Source: Methanofollis ethanolicus
GTDB taxonomy: Archaea; Halobacteriota; Methanomicrobia; Methanomicrobiales; Methanofollaceae
DNA: 64,000 nucleotides
Direction of reading: 5' to 3'
Assembly: GCF_001571385.1 (NCBI RefSeq)
Contig: NZ_BCNW01000001.1
Span: 868,001-932,000, forward strand
Positions 26,561 to 36,266 of this stretch are shown piece after piece. The notes under the pieces were generated by a model. It was not told the DNA's origin, searched no databases, and saw nothing but the letters and a program-made list of their open reading frames with translations. Position 1 is the stretch's first letter. Every line of letters starts with the position of its first letter. Both the position numbers and the translations under genes were made by a program.

Positions 26561-27331
26561 TCACGCCCCCGTATGCACCCTGTTGACCGGCTGGATCTCC
26601 TGCACGATCTTTCGCGACAGATACCCGGCGTACATATCCGGGTATATGAAGATCCCCGTCACCCTCCCGTTTTCCTCCATGACCGAGAGAGACCCCCGGC
26701 TGTCGGCCATCAGGAACATTTTCATCGAGGGCCCGGTGTATTCTCCCTCTTCATGATGAAAGAGGGACGTCTCGATATCGTTCCCCCCCGCATAGGATTT
26801 TATCGGCGCAAACCCGGCGAGTTCTTTCCTTCCGACAACAAGGTACACACAAACCCGTTTTGCCGCGCGTGCACTGTCGCACCCGTATCTGGCGAGAAAT
26901 TCTTCGTCATTGCAGAGCAGGACGATCTCCGATTTCGCCCGGCGCAGCATCATCCGGATCTGGTTGTCCCGGGTCCATTCTGTACAGAGTTTATAGCCCT
27001 GCATAACCGGTTCCGGCGTTTCGGTCTCCATGGCCTTCAGGCGCCGGTACACTTCCTCGAGCGACGTCACGGACTCCCGTTTCAACCGTTCGAACGTCTC
27101 GATACCATCGACGGGCGAGTAGCGGACCGGCGACCTGCCGGAAGAAACGACAAACCCTTTCTGGGCCAGAGAAGTAAGCGTTTCATAGATCCTGCCGCGG
27201 GGGATCTTCGTCTGTTCGTGAAGTTCACGAGCGCTCGCCACCCGCAACGCCGACAGGACCACATACACCTTCGCCTCGTATTCACTCATCCCGATCCCTT
27301 TCAGTTGCAGACGTAACGAATCGTCAATCAT
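26561..27331 (-). CDS. TrmB-family transcriptional regulator
   Basis: A 256-residue regulator. The N-terminal winged helix (LKGIGMSEYEAKVYVVLS, then REL, PRGRIYETLTSLAQKGFV) is typical of TrmB. The C-terminal part is an effector-binding domain (RMMLRRAKSEIVLLCNDEEFL). TrmB proteins mostly control sugar or central metabolic genes, but the ligand cannot be predicted. ATG 27331 is chosen because AAAGGGGGG precedes it; ATG 27358 would add 9 residues. It is divergent from an MFS transporter at 27669 and is its most likely regulator. Confidence 0.88.
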   Translation of the reverse strand: MIDDSLRLQLKGIGMSEYEAKVYVVLSALRVASARELHEQTKIPRGRIYETLTSLAQKGFVVSSGRSPVRYSPVDGIETFERLKRESVTSLEEVYRRLKAMETETPEPVMQGYKLCTEWTRDNQIRMMLRRAKSEIVLLCNDEEFLARYGCDSARAAKRVCVYLVVGRKELAGFAPIKSYAGGNDIETSLFHHEEGEYTGPSMKMFLMADSRGSLSVMEENGRVTGIFIYPDMYAGYLSRKIVQEIQPVNRVHTGA

Positions 27332-27668
27332 AGTATCGGCCCCCCTTTCCGGTCCCATCGTCGAACGATTTTCTTCCCGGAGAATGACAGAGGAAAAGTA
27401 TCGTGAACGTGAAATCGGATTCTATAAAACCGCACATCTGATCGTGCGAGACGGCAATGCCTGTGATATCCCTGTATATCTGGATCATGACGACTCGAGA
27501 TGGTTGCTCCGGGCCCGGCCCTCGCGCGGGGTCGCCCCCGGAAAGCAGAGACGGCGTCGGCAGAGGGACTGCGCCAGGTGAATATGCCGGTTCTTCAGGT
27601 ATCACACTGGCAGCTACTGCGTGCAGGAGCATTTCCTTCATATTTTGACACCGACAACCTGATAGAGC
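27332..27668. other. Divergent intergenic region between TrmB regulator and MFS gene
   Basis: About 340 bases without a convincing gene. A plus-strand TATA-like tctataaaac (about 27420-27429) lies 240 nt ahead of the transporter ATG, which would give a long leader. Short reading frames in this gap are low-complexity and rejected. This is a likely place for TrmB operators, but no palindrome stands out. Confidence 0.4.
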
Positions 27669-28898
27669 ATGTTTCCAAGACCGTTTACACCAACGAAATG
27701 GACATTTCTTTTTCTCATGCTCGCAGCCATGCTGATACTCATGGGCGGGGCGGCCATTGCGCCAGCGCTGCCTCTCATCAGCGAGGCGTTTCCCGATGCG
27801 TCGGACGCCGCCGTCGCCCTGATCGTCACGCTCCCCGCGCTTGCAATCGCCCTCACCGGCGTTTTCATCGGCGCTCTCTCGGATAGAATCGGCAAAATCC
27901 CGGTCCTTGTCGCTTCCGTTGCGATCTTCACCATTGCGGGGAGTTCGGGATTTTATCTCACCTCCCTGTACGCGATACTGGTCGGCAGATTCATTCTCGG
28001 GATCGGCATCGCCGGTATCACCTGCACGACATCCTCTCTGATCGTCTGCTATTACGAGGGAGCGACCCGCACCAGAGTTCTCGGCTATCAGGCGGCCGCA
28101 ATGGGTATCGGGGTCTTGATCCTTGAAGTGAGCGGGGGATTACTCGCCGGTATTTCCTGGCGTGCGGCTTTCCTGATCTACCTGGTCGGCGTTGTCATTC
28201 TCGCAGGCGTTCTTCTCACGATGAAAGAACCCGTTCTTCCGAGCATTGGAAGGAACACGGTGGCGTCCGATGAAAAGTTCCCGGTCGCGCCCCTTCTCGC
28301 AGGATATAGTACTCTGTTTCTCGGGAGTATGCTCTTCTTCCTGATGCCGATAAAGTTCCCGTACTTCATTGCAGGTATGGATGCAGCACGAGTCCTGGGC
28401 GAGAACACCGCGCTTACCAGCGGGGTGTTTCTGGGGATCATGGGCTGTGCCGCATCTTTCATGGGTCTCTTTTATGGGAGACTTGCCTGGAGATTCCACC
28501 GGTACACGATCCTCGCGCTTACGTTTCTCCTCTTTGGCATCGGGTACTGCAGTCTCGGCCTGGCCACGTCGCTTGCCGCCGTCGCGTTCGCGGTGATCTG
28601 TATCGGTTTTGGCAACGGTATTCTGATGCCGACGATCCTGACCTGGATCGCCGCGGTCACGCCGAGACAGTTTCTCGGCAGGGCAAGCGGCGGGTTCTCG
28701 GTGGCCCTGAACATCGGCCAGTTCGCTTCCACTCTCGCCATAGCGTCGGTCACCGCCATTGCCGTGACATACGGCAATCTCTTCCTCATGTTCGGATGCG
28801 TGGCGTTCGTGCTCGCCCTGCCGTATCTTCTCGCGATGATCCGGGCGAAGCACGCTCTTCCGCAGGCGGTCAAGAGCGGGAAAGTCGCAAACGATTGA
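27669..28898 (+). CDS. MFS transporter
   Basis: A 409-residue major facilitator with about 12 membrane helices. The conserved loop GALSDRIGKIPVLV between helices 2 and 3 is the family's G-x-x-x-D-R-x-G signature, and GRFILGIGIAG and LGYQAAAMGIG fit the first half. The substrate is unknown; the overall pattern suits drug/metabolite efflux. It is transcribed away from a TrmB-type regulator, so induction by the exported compound or its relatives is plausible. Confidence 0.9.
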   Translation: MFPRPFTPTKWTFLFLMLAAMLILMGGAAIAPALPLISEAFPDASDAAVALIVTLPALAIALTGVFIGALSDRIGKIPVLVASVAIFTIAGSSGFYLTSLYAILVGRFILGIGIAGITCTTSSLIVCYYEGATRTRVLGYQAAAMGIGVLILEVSGGLLAGISWRAAFLIYLVGVVILAGVLLTMKEPVLPSIGRNTVASDEKFPVAPLLAGYSTLFLGSMLFFLMPIKFPYFIAGMDAARVLGENTALTSGVFLGIMGCAASFMGLFYGRLAWRFHRYTILALTFLLFGIGYCSLGLATSLAAVAFAVICIGFGNGILMPTILTWIAAVTPRQFLGRASGGFSVALNIGQFASTLAIASVTAIAVTYGNLFLMFGCVAFVLALPYLLAMIRAKHALPQAVKSGKVAND

Positions 28899-29083
28899 AC
28901 TGTCCTGACACGGTGATGGAGCACCGGTTCGGTTTCGGTCTCCCTGATCCCACCATTTTTGTGCTATGGATTGTACCACGACGCAGAGCCACAGGAGATG
29001 AACCCGGTGAACTCACCTTCAGACGTGCGGCGTTCCACGCGGTTTTCCATCAGGATCGTCACCGGCGAAAACAAAATTGATAC

Positions 29084-29096
29084 CTCTATATATCGG
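29084..29096 (+). promoter_or_regulatory. TATA box before the 375-aa unknown gene
   Basis: ctctatatatcgg sits about 40 nt upstream of the ATG at 29129, giving a predicted short leader of roughly 10-15 nt that includes a GAGGTGATC ribosome-binding sequence. Confidence 0.55.
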
Positions 29097-29128
29097 CAAT
29101 TATATCGTGACTCCTGAGGTGATCGCTC

Positions 29129-30256
29129 ATGCTCTATTACGCGCAGGGAGATGCGATTGTAACCAGAAATGAATTCTATGAGAAACTGGACTCCGGTGAG
29201 TTGACCGAATTTTACAAAGACCTCTCGCTGAAAAAAAGCACGCGGTCCATCCGCTTCTCCACGGGGGACCTCACGGCGGAAAACGCGGTTGCGCCCGGCC
29301 GACCCGCAACAGGTGAGATCGTTCCGTTCCAGTCGATCGGGATGGGAAAACCTCTTTCCATCATGATCAGGGAGGTCTACACCGGCAGGTACCCGAAAAA
29401 AATCTTTGGAGATCAGTCGGACATGCTCGTGACCTCGGCTGTCAGGAGTCCCTTCACCTACGACGCCAGACCTCGCGCCATGAATTACCTGACGGGGGGC
29501 ATCTCCCGGAAAAAACGCCTGTCCCGCCCTTCGGCCTCAGATATCGGCACTCCCGTCGTCTTTTACTCCCCCGCTCTCGTCGAACCGTCCCTGACTCTTG
29601 ACCTGACTATCGTCTTCGACGACTTCCCGAAAGCGGTCTTCGAGAAGTTCGGGGTTTTGATGAGCACGGCGGCGGCGATCCCGGTGTTCCTGCCGTACTC
29701 CACCTATCTGTTTTCAGCCGGCGTGGTCACGAACCTGATCGGATCTGCGGGAGAGATGGCATTCGACCGCAACCCCGAATTTTCTGCATCCGAGCCCCTC
29801 GATATCTGGCTGCCCGGAAGTGTCCCGGCCCCTTCGGGTTTCGCCCTGATCTCGGATGAAAACGTCGACCGCTACGACGAGACCTTTTTGACGGAGTATC
29901 ATGTCGACGGAAGGGGCCGGGTCGTCGATATGGCGGGCAAACCCTATGCCGGCGACGTCCCCTATATCGTTGTCAGCCTCGACGGTACGCCCCACGACGA
30001 ACTCTCCGCCTTTGCACCGACCGCGGCGAGTGCGGCTGTTCTCTCCCGGTTTTTCGGCATCGCCGACAGACAGACCGAATCGTTCGAACTCCTGGCCGAG
30101 GGGATCAAACTCTACAACGACTACACCTGCCGCAAAAAGGTGGACGAACTCGACGCGACGATCGCCTCTCTCCCCGCGGGCGAAGAGAAAGAGGCTCTTG
30201 TGAAAAAAAAGGAGGCTCTGGCGAAAAACATCCTCACCGATCTGCTCAAGACATAG
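29129..30256 (+). CDS. Hypothetical protein, 375 residues
   Basis: A soluble protein of unknown function. It begins MLYYAQGDAIVTRNEFYEKL and contains a distinct hydrophobic patch at about residues 165-205 (GVLMSTAAAIPVFLPYSTYLFSAGVVTNLIG, spread over this range) that looks like a buried or membrane-contacting helix pair rather than a signal sequence. A beta-rich central region (YIVVSLDGTPHDELSAF) and a C-terminal coiled coil (DELDATIASLPAGEEKEALVKKKEALAK) follow. It is a single-gene unit with its own TATA box. No known domain was recognised. Confidence 0.75.
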   Translation: MLYYAQGDAIVTRNEFYEKLDSGELTEFYKDLSLKKSTRSIRFSTGDLTAENAVAPGRPATGEIVPFQSIGMGKPLSIMIREVYTGRYPKKIFGDQSDMLVTSAVRSPFTYDARPRAMNYLTGGISRKKRLSRPSASDIGTPVVFYSPALVEPSLTLDLTIVFDDFPKAVFEKFGVLMSTAAAIPVFLPYSTYLFSAGVVTNLIGSAGEMAFDRNPEFSASEPLDIWLPGSVPAPSGFALISDENVDRYDETFLTEYHVDGRGRVVDMAGKPYAGDVPYIVVSLDGTPHDELSAFAPTAASAAVLSRFFGIADRQTESFELLAEGIKLYNDYTCRKKVDELDATIASLPAGEEKEALVKKKEALAKNILTDLLKT

Positions 30257-30283
30257 GTCCCGCCGCCGGCACCCTCCCCCACC

Positions 30284-30291
30284 TTTTATAT
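30284..30291 (+). promoter_or_regulatory. TATA box for phosphoribosyltransferase-dnaK unit
   Basis: ttttatat is centred about 27 nt ahead of the ATG at 30315. Transcription would therefore start within a few bases of the ATG, so the first transcript may be leaderless, although a GGGGGGAGAG stretch just before the ATG resembles a ribosome-binding site. Confidence 0.5.
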
Positions 30292-30314
30292 CCCCCGGCC
30301 CCCTGGGGGGAGAG

Positions 30315-30974
30315 ATGATCCCCGCGACCTTCCGCTGCGAAATGGTCGGGTGGGAGAGGGCCGCCCGCCTCTCCCGCCTCCTCGCCGAAAAGATCAAAGC
30401 CTCGGGTTACCGCCCGGACGTGGTGGTCGCCATCGGCCGGGGCGGGTACGTCCCGGCCCGCATCGTCTGCGACTCCCTCCTCATCGGCGCCATGACAGGC
30501 ATCACGATCAAGCACTGGGGGCCCGGCGCCGAAAAAAAGGAGGAGGCAGTGATCCGCTACCCCCTCGCCGCCGACGTCGCGGGCCTCGCCGTCCTGATCG
30601 TCGACGACGTCACCGACACCGGGGAGACCCTCAGCCTCGCGACCGGATACGTGGAAGGATTTTCGCCCCGCGAGGTCAGGACCGCCGTCCTCCACCACAA
30701 ACGCACCTCCGCCGTCCTGCCCGACTACTACGCGGGGTACGTCGGCGACTGGCGGTGGGTGACCTATCCCTGGGCGGCGCACGAGGACCTGGTCGGCTTC
30801 GCCGGGAAGGTCCTGCCCGAAAGGCCTGCCACGCTTGCGGAGGTCGCCGCCGCACTGGAGGAGCGCTACGATATCCGGGCCGGTGCAGAAGAACTCGTCG
30901 CCGCCCTCGCCGACCTGGTCGCCCTCGGCGAGGCCGTGCAGGAGGGCCCCCTGTATCGGCGGGCGTCTCCCTGA
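30315..30974 (+). CDS. Phosphoribosyltransferase domain protein
   Basis: A 219-residue type I phosphoribosyltransferase. The PRPP-binding motif is VLIVDDVTDTGET (about residues 94-106), and the N-terminal strand VVVAIGRGGYVPAR is the characteristic start of the core fold. The spacing and length resemble archaeal hypoxanthine/xanthine-type enzymes used in purine salvage, but the exact base is not decided by the sequence. The last 55 residues are Ala/Glu-rich helices, an addition not needed for catalysis. It lies 54 nt ahead of dnaK. Confidence 0.85.
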   Translation: MIPATFRCEMVGWERAARLSRLLAEKIKASGYRPDVVVAIGRGGYVPARIVCDSLLIGAMTGITIKHWGPGAEKKEEAVIRYPLAADVAGLAVLIVDDVTDTGETLSLATGYVEGFSPREVRTAVLHHKRTSAVLPDYYAGYVGDWRWVTYPWAAHEDLVGFAGKVLPERPATLAEVAAALEERYDIRAGAEELVAALADLVALGEAVQEGPLYRRASP

Positions 30975-31028
30975 TCAGCAACCCTTATCTGCCGCGGGCG
31001 CACCTGCCCATCATCACGGGGGAGAGAG

Positions 31029-32852
31029 ATGACGAAGGAGAAGATCATCGGGATAGATCTCGGGACATCGAACAGCCAGGCGGCGGTGATGGTCGGCGGA
31101 AAACCGGCGATCGTGCCGTCCGCGGAAGGGGCGACCTATGCGGGCAAGATGTTCCCGTCGTACGTCGCCTTCACGAAGGAGGGGCAGATGCTCGTCGGCG
31201 AACCGGCGCGGCGGCAGGTCGTCACCAATCCCGAGGGCACGGTGATGGCGGCGAAGAGGAAGATGGGGACAGACCACGTCTACCGCATCAGGGGGAAGGA
31301 GTACACGCCCCAGCAGGTCTCCGCTTTCCTCCTCCAGAAGATCAAGCGTGACGCCGAGGCATTCCTGGGCGAGAAGGTCGCGAAGGCCGTGATCACCGTC
31401 CCGGCCTACTTCAACGACAACCAGAGGACGGCGACGAAGGACGCGGGCACCATCGCAGGCCTCGAGGTGGTGCGCCTCATCAACGAACCCACCGCCGCCG
31501 CCATGGCCTACGGCCTGGACCGCGGGGGCGAGCAGAAGATCCTGGTCTTCGACTTCGGCGGCGGCACCCTGGACGTCACGGTGATGGAGTTCGGCGAGGG
31601 GACGTTTCGGGTGCTCGCCACCGCGGGCGACACGGCCCTCGGCGGCACAGACATGGACGCCGCCGTCGTCGACTGGATCGCGGAGGAGTTCAGGAAGCAG
31701 GAGGGCATCGACCTCAGGAAGGACCCGACCGCGCTCCAGCGCCTGCGGGAGGCGGCCGAGAAGGCGAAGATCGAACTCTCGAACGTGCAGGAGGCCGAGA
31801 TCAACCTCCCGTTCATCTCCGGCGGCCCCGACGGCCCGAAACACCTGGTGATGAAGATCGGCCGGGCGACACTCGAGCACCTGGTCTCGCCCATCATCGA
31901 GAGGTGCGCCGCCCCCTTCGAGCAGGCGCTCAGCGATGCGAAAGTCTCGAAAGAGGAGATCGGGAAGGTGATCCTGGTCGGCGGGCCGACGCGGATGCCC
32001 GCCGTCCAGCGCTTCGTCGAGGAGCGCACCGGCAGGAAACCGGAGAGGGGCGTCGACCCGATGGAGTGCGTCGCCATCGGCGCGGCTATCCAGGGGGCGA
32101 TCCTGGGCGGCGAGATCACCGACATGGTCCTCCTGGACGTCACGCCCCTCACGCTGGGCATCGAGACTCTCGGCCGGGTCAGGACCGCCCTGATCCCGCG
32201 GAACACCACCATCCCGACGCGGGCGAAGCAGGTCTTCACGACCGCCGCCGACCTCCAGACCTCGGTGACGATCAACGTCCTCCAGGGGGAGAGGCCGATG
32301 GCGCCGGACAACACGAGTCTCGGCCAGTTCAACCTGGTCGGCATCGTGCCGGCGCCGCGGGGCGTCCCGCAGGTCGAGGTCAGTTTCGACATCGACGCCT
32401 CGGGGATCCTGAATGTCTCGGCGAAGGACCTCGGCACCGGAAGAGAGCAGAAGATGACGGTCACCGCCCCGACGAAACTCTCCGGGTCCGAGGTGGACAG
32501 GATGGTGAAGGAGGCGGAGACGTTCGAGGACGAGGACAGGAGGAGGGTCGAGGAGGCGCAGACGCGGAACGAGGCCGACTCCCTCGTCTATGCGGCGGAG
32601 AAGACCCTCGCCGATCTCGGCGAGAAGATGGGGGCCGACCAGAAGGAGAGGGTGGCGGCGGCGGTCGCCGACCTGAAGGGCGCCCTTGCCGGGAAGGAGA
32701 TGGACGCGGTGAAGGCGGCGACCGAGAGGCTCAGGGCCGTCCTCCAGGAGGCCGGGACGACGATCTACCAGGCCGCGGCAGCGGCGCCGTCGGGTGGCGG
32801 CGAGCAGGTCTATGACGCCGAGTACAGGGTGAAGGACGAGAAAAAGCCCTGA
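31029..32852 (+). CDS. dnaK: Hsp70 chaperone DnaK
   Basis: A 607-residue Hsp70. The ATPase domain has [10 protein letters not shown] (7-16), [10 protein letters not shown] and the adenosine motif VGGPTRMP. The substrate domain follows from about residue 380 ([13 protein letters not shown]) with [14 protein letters not shown], and a helical lid and Gly-rich tail end the protein. It folds and protects proteins in the cytoplasm, normally with DnaJ and GrpE. Neither partner gene lies within the neighbouring window sequence, unlike the usual grpE-dnaK-dnaJ order. GGGGGAGAG precedes the ATG. The 3' end nearly touches the NapH-like gene on the other strand. Confidence 0.96.
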   Translation: MTKEKIIGIDLGTSNSQAAVMVGGKPAIVPSAEGATYAGKMFPSYVAFTKEGQMLVGEPARRQVVTNPEGTVMAAKRKMGTDHVYRIRGKEYTPQQVSAFLLQKIKRDAEAFLGEKVAKAVITVPAYFNDNQRTATKDAGTIAGLEVVRLINEPTAAAMAYGLDRGGEQKILVFDFGGGTLDVTVMEFGEGTFRVLATAGDTALGGTDMDAAVVDWIAEEFRKQEGIDLRKDPTALQRLREAAEKAKIELSNVQEAEINLPFISGGPDGPKHLVMKIGRATLEHLVSPIIERCAAPFEQALSDAKVSKEEIGKVILVGGPTRMPAVQRFVEERTGRKPERGVDPMECVAIGAAIQGAILGGEITDMVLLDVTPLTLGIETLGRVRTALIPRNTTIPTRAKQVFTTAADLQTSVTINVLQGERPMAPDNTSLGQFNLVGIVPAPRGVPQVEVSFDIDASGILNVSAKDLGTGREQKMTVTAPTKLSGSEVDRMVKEAETFEDEDRRRVEEAQTRNEADSLVYAAEKTLADLGEKMGADQKERVAAAVADLKGALAGKEMDAVKAATERLRAVLQEAGTTIYQAAAAAPSGGGEQVYDAEYRVKDEKKP

Positions 32853-32860
32853 AGGAGGAG

Positions 32861-33640
32861 TCACCGCCGGGAGTAGCGGAGGGCCCCATCCACCGGGCAG
32901 ACCTCGGCGCACCTGCCGCACATGTAGCACTCGGCCTTCAGGTCTCCCTCTTTCGCCTCGTCGACCGGGCAGGCGCGCTCGCACTTCCCGCACGCGATGC
33001 AGAGGTCTGTCCGCCTGAACCTGTACTGCGCCTTCGCCGCGGCGAGGGCGAGCACCACCCCGTACGGACAGATGAGGCGGCAGAAAGGCCTGTACACCGC
33101 GACGGCGAGGAGCATCAGGGCGGCGAAGACGAAGAAGGAGACAGAGGCGACGTTCAGGAGGAAGAAGTCCTGGAGCCCGAGAAGGCCGAGGACATTGACG
33201 GAGAAGACGACGCCTGCAATGAGGATGACGGCGAGCACCGCAAAACGGACGGCCATCGTCTCCGTCTTCCTGGTGCGTCCGACCCGTGCGTGGCCCGCGA
33301 GGGAGAGGATCTCCTGGACGGCGCCGATAGGGCAGAGGTGCCCGCAGAAGGTCCTGCCACCGGCAAGGGCCGCGACAAAGAAGACGGAGAGGCCGCCGAG
33401 GATGACAGGAAGGAGATCTCCGAGAATCGTGTTGTCGCCGGCGATGACAAGTTGAAGTTGGTACGGCGCCATGGGGGCGAAGGCCACGAAACCGAGGAGG
33501 GCGGCGACGACGAGCAGGGGCAGTCCCCTCCTCCGCATCATCCGCCCGCTGCGCCAGAGGAGCACGAGGGTCGGTGCAAGGAGAAGGGCATAGACAAATC
33601 CGAAGATGGGGAGTATGGAAAGAATGGCGGTAAGGTCCAT
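32861..33640 (-). CDS. NapH/MauN-type membrane 4Fe-4S protein
   Basis: A 259-residue membrane ferredoxin. Five to six helices carry the NapH-type signatures FCGHLCPIGAVQE (about residue 98) and FCRLICPYGVVL (about 187), each a C-x3-C-P. Two C-terminal ferredoxin motifs follow, CIACGKCERACP and CYMCGRCAEVCP, for two [4Fe-4S] clusters. Such proteins pass electrons between quinol or ferredoxin and periplasmic or membrane reductases. No partner enzyme is adjacent. It shares a promoter region with the divergent MFS transporter. Confidence 0.9.
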   Translation of the reverse strand: MDLTAILSILPIFGFVYALLLAPTLVLLWRSGRMMRRRGLPLLVVAALLGFVAFAPMAPYQLQLVIAGDNTILGDLLPVILGGLSVFFVAALAGGRTFCGHLCPIGAVQEILSLAGHARVGRTRKTETMAVRFAVLAVILIAGVVFSVNVLGLLGLQDFFLLNVASVSFFVFAALMLLAVAVYRPFCRLICPYGVVLALAAAKAQYRFRRTDLCIACGKCERACPVDEAKEGDLKAECYMCGRCAEVCPVDGALRYSRR

Positions 33641-33660
33641 GATTCCATTTTACACCTGCC

Positions 33661-33676
33661 GTTATATGTATATAGC
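33661..33676. promoter_or_regulatory. Divergent TATA region
   Basis: gttatatgtatatagc lies in the 99-nt gap between the NapH-like gene (start 33640, minus) and the MFS gene (start 33740, plus). Its TATA-like pattern reads in both directions, so it can serve both genes. This implies joint or competing control. Confidence 0.5.
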
Positions 33677-33739
33677 CCACGAAGGGGTGGGATAGGTTGT
33701 TAGGGCATCAAGGTACATTCTCCTGTATCCTGGTGACAA

Positions 33740-34975
33740 ATGGTGGCGCAGCAGACCGTACAGGGCCGGAGATGGCCCTCCCTTATCACGTACCTCTCAG
33801 TCGTCGGGTTCTTCGCGATTTTCTCCACGACCATCTCGAAGAACCCGGTGCTCCCCCTCTTCTCCAGCGCCCTCGGCGCGGACGAGGCGATGATCGGCCT
33901 CATCGCCGCCGTCTCCCCCGCAGCCGGCATCCTCTTCTCCTTCCCTGTCGGGGTGATGGCCGACCGCATCGGGCCAAAGCGTCTCCTCACCGCGTCGGGG
34001 CTCGTCTTCCTCTCCGCCCCCCTGCTGTACCTCCTGGTCGCCGACCCGCTCTGGCTCGTGCCGGTGCGGTTCTTCCACGGCCTCGCGACCGCCATCCTCG
34101 GGCCTGTCGCCGCGATGATCATCTATTCCCGTTACCCTGATCGGAAGGGGGAGATGAGCGGCCTCTACTCCTCGGCCACCCTCGTCGGGAGGACGGCCGC
34201 CCCTCTCCTCGGCGGGATCGTCCTCTCGGCCTTTGCGGCGTCGACCGGTCTCCTCCCCTATCGCCTGGTCTATCTCGCCGCCTTCCTTGCCGCGGTCCCC
34301 GTCCTCCTCCTCGTACTCCGCATCGACGCCGGCCAGGAGGCGCCACCGGCCGCGGGCGGGGCCGTCTCCCTCCGCTCCTTCGGGGAGAGCCTCGCCTCCT
34401 TCGGGAAGAACCGTCTCCTCCTCTCGACGGCCCTCGTCGAGATGGCGACCTACTTCGCCTTCGGCATCTTCGAAACCTGGCTCCCCCTGTACCTCGTCGC
34501 AGCCGGGACGCCTGCGTACCTTATCGGCCTCCTCTTCGCCCTCCAGGTCCTCGCGATCGCCCTCTCCAAACCTTTCTTCGGGGCGGTCTCCGACAGGACA
34601 GGGCGGCGGACGCAGATCGTGCTCGGCCTCCTCGCCGTCGCCGCCTGTATCGCCGCCGTCCCCCTCACCGCCGCGGCGCCAGTCGTGACCGCGGTCGTCG
34701 TCGGCTTCGGTCTTGCAATCTCTCTCGTCACCGTCTCGACAGGGGCGTATGTCGCCGACATCGCGACGCGGCAGGAACTCGGCGCCTCTGTCGGCGCCTT
34801 CAGTTCGATCATGGACATCGGCCACGCCTCCGGCCCCCTGGTCGCGGGCATCGTCATCGGGAGCGCCGGCTATGCCGCGGGATTCTTCGCCCCCGCCCTC
34901 CTCGCCGTCGCCGTCGCTCTCCTCTTCGTCGTGGCCGGGCGGCGGGAGAGGGGCGGGGCGGTCGAGGGGCGGTGA
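33740..34975 (+). CDS. MFS transporter
   Basis: A 411-residue major facilitator with 12 predicted helices. The loop PVGVMADRIGPKRLL matches the family D-R-x-G signature, and a second related sequence (GAVSDRTGRRTQIV) starts the second half. It is distinct from the MFS protein at 27.7 kb. Substrate unknown. The gene runs into a repeat-rich intergenic region. ATG 33740 has no strong ribosome-binding site; it follows the divergent promoter by about 65 nt. Confidence 0.9.
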   Translation: MVAQQTVQGRRWPSLITYLSVVGFFAIFSTTISKNPVLPLFSSALGADEAMIGLIAAVSPAAGILFSFPVGVMADRIGPKRLLTASGLVFLSAPLLYLLVADPLWLVPVRFFHGLATAILGPVAAMIIYSRYPDRKGEMSGLYSSATLVGRTAAPLLGGIVLSAFAASTGLLPYRLVYLAAFLAAVPVLLLVLRIDAGQEAPPAAGGAVSLRSFGESLASFGKNRLLLSTALVEMATYFAFGIFETWLPLYLVAAGTPAYLIGLLFALQVLAIALSKPFFGAVSDRTGRRTQIVLGLLAVAACIAAVPLTAAAPVVTAVVVGFGLAISLVTVSTGAYVADIATRQELGASVGAFSSIMDIGHASGPLVAGIVIGSAGYAAGFFAPALLAVAVALLFVVAGRRERGGAVEGR

Positions 34976-35029
34976 AATATATCGGCTTTTCGTGAGGGCT
35001 CCGGCGGACACTACGGGGGAAGGTGGTTT

Positions 35030-35530
35030 ATCGGCGGCCTCTGCCGGGGGGTTTCACTCGGAAATCAAAGATTTTCTCAAGGTCGCTATCGCTCCCTCCC
35101 TCCGCCCTCGAAGACTTTGTCTTCTCATGCTCGCTAACGCTCGCACCCCTCATCATCAGGATAGGGTGGGATGGGTATTTCCCTCCTCGGGATCTCTGGT
35201 CTGTCTTCCCCGGCCCTATCTTAGATCGGGGGTCTGGGGGCGTCAGTCCCCCAGTCCAGGGTGTGGGGAAGGCGGTTGATCGGCGTCCTGCGCCGGGGGA
35301 CTACGCCCCCGGTCCCCCGACCTACGATTGGCCCCGGGAAGAGCGAACAGGATTCTATTCGAAGGAAGGGGATTGCCGGATCTCCGCTATTGCGATAGGA
35401 AGAGGGCACTCTCCCCATCAGTATCTCCGTTCTCTCTTCCCCGGCTCTATCCTGAGCGGGGGTCTGGGGGCGTAGTCCCCCAGCCTGGATTATGGGGAAG
35501 GCGGTGGATCGGCATTCCCCCAGCACCCGT
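35030..35530. repeat. GC-rich intergenic repeat cluster A
   Basis: This stretch carries several copies of one hairpin-forming module. One variant is ccgggggact-(loop)-gcccccgg followed by accta/tcttaggatnggnccggggaag words, for example at 35294-35342. The other is gggggtctggggg-cgtagtcccccag, at 35227-35252 and 35458-35482. Both end in ggggaaggcggt(t/g)gatcggc. Loops differ in length and sequence between copies. Matching modules occur near 48.1, 52.0 and 60.8-61.2 kb. No reading frame is convincing. Confidence 0.8.
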
Positions 35531-35629
35531 AGGAGATAGACAGCGGGCCCCCCGTCTCTCTATGGTATCTGAGAAATACAATCGACCCGGAAACGAACGA
35601 CTCGCCCGAACCGCACACACGAAAAAAAG

Positions 35630-35908
35630 GGCTCTGTAGAAATCCTCCTCCATCGGTTGATAGTGCGTGCTGATCCTCTGCCTTCCCCTTCCCATTCGCC
35701 GGGGGACTTTTGCCCCCGGACCCCCGCGCGAGGATTGGTCCCGGGAAGAAAGGGTCGGAGTCCTGGAGGAGGAGGAGGCCATCCCTGCCCCTATCGTAAT
35801 GGCAGGGGGTATGGGGGGCGGCAGCCCCCCGGGACCAGGCACGTCTGAACAGAATTTTTTCCCCTATCACGTCAGGAAGTACTTTCACGCAAGGGTTTCT
35901 ACAGAGCC
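35630..35908. repeat. MITE-like or structured-RNA repeat, copy 1
   Basis: A 279-bp element with perfect 13-bp terminal inverted repeats: GGCTCTGTAGAAA at 35630-35642 and TTTCTACAGAGCC at 35896-35908. The interior has strong hairpins (CCGGGGG-7 nt-CCCCCGG; CCTGCC-11 nt-GGCAGG; GGGGGGC-4 nt-GCCCCCC). A nearly identical copy lies at 60730-61039. A-runs flank both ends, and on the minus strand the right flank is the T-tract just behind the parvulin gene. No coding capacity for a transposase, so it would be non-autonomous if mobile. Confidence 0.85.
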
Positions 35909-35919
35909 AAAAAAAAAGA

Positions 35920-36198
35920 TTATTTCCTGCCGTTGAGGCGGATGACATGCCAGCCGAACTGGGTCTTCACCGGGCCGACGACCTCTCCTTCCTTCGCCGC
36001 GAAACAGGCCTTCTCGAAGGGCGGGACCATCTGCCCCTTCCCGAACCAGCCGAGTTTCCCGCCTTCTTTCCCTGACGGGCAGGACGAATGCTTCCGTGCC
36101 AGAGCCTCGAAGTCCTCGCCCGACCGTATCCGCTCGATCAGTTCCTGTGCCTCTGCCATGCTCCCGACAAGGATGTGGGACGCGTTGCACTGTACCAT
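35920..36198 (-). CDS. Parvulin-type peptidyl-prolyl isomerase
   Basis: A 92-residue single-domain parvulin (rotamase). It starts with NASHILVGSMAEAQELIERI, has the conserved FEALARKHSSCPSG(K)EGGKLGWFGKGQMVPPFE region, and ends VGPVKTQFGWHVIRLNGRK; these carry the active-site His, Cys and Met/Phe positions. No signal peptide, so it works in the cytoplasm, assisting protein folding. Single-gene unit; its 3' end abuts the MITE-like repeat, with only a T-tract between. Confidence 0.95.
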   Translation of the reverse strand: MVQCNASHILVGSMAEAQELIERIRSGEDFEALARKHSSCPSGKEGGKLGWFGKGQMVPPFEKACFAAKEGEVVGPVKTQFGWHVIRLNGRK

Positions 36199-36266
36199 GG
36201 AGAAAAGGTGTGACCTCTCTCTATATCAAGGGGATGAGTCTCCCCTCTCCGTCCGTGCGGACCGTT

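Noticed and set aside
27384-27581. 65-residue plus-strand frame in the TrmB-MFS gap
   Set aside because: Contains the likely promoter; no start signal or similarity to known proteins.
31014-33680. 888-residue minus-strand frame opposite dnaK and past the NapH-like gene
   Set aside because: Shadow of codon bias in dnaK; the true gene on this strand is the 259-residue NapH-like protein in another frame.
35540-35640. Short frames within repeat cluster A
   Set aside because: Differ between repeat copies and lack start signals; non-coding repeat DNA.
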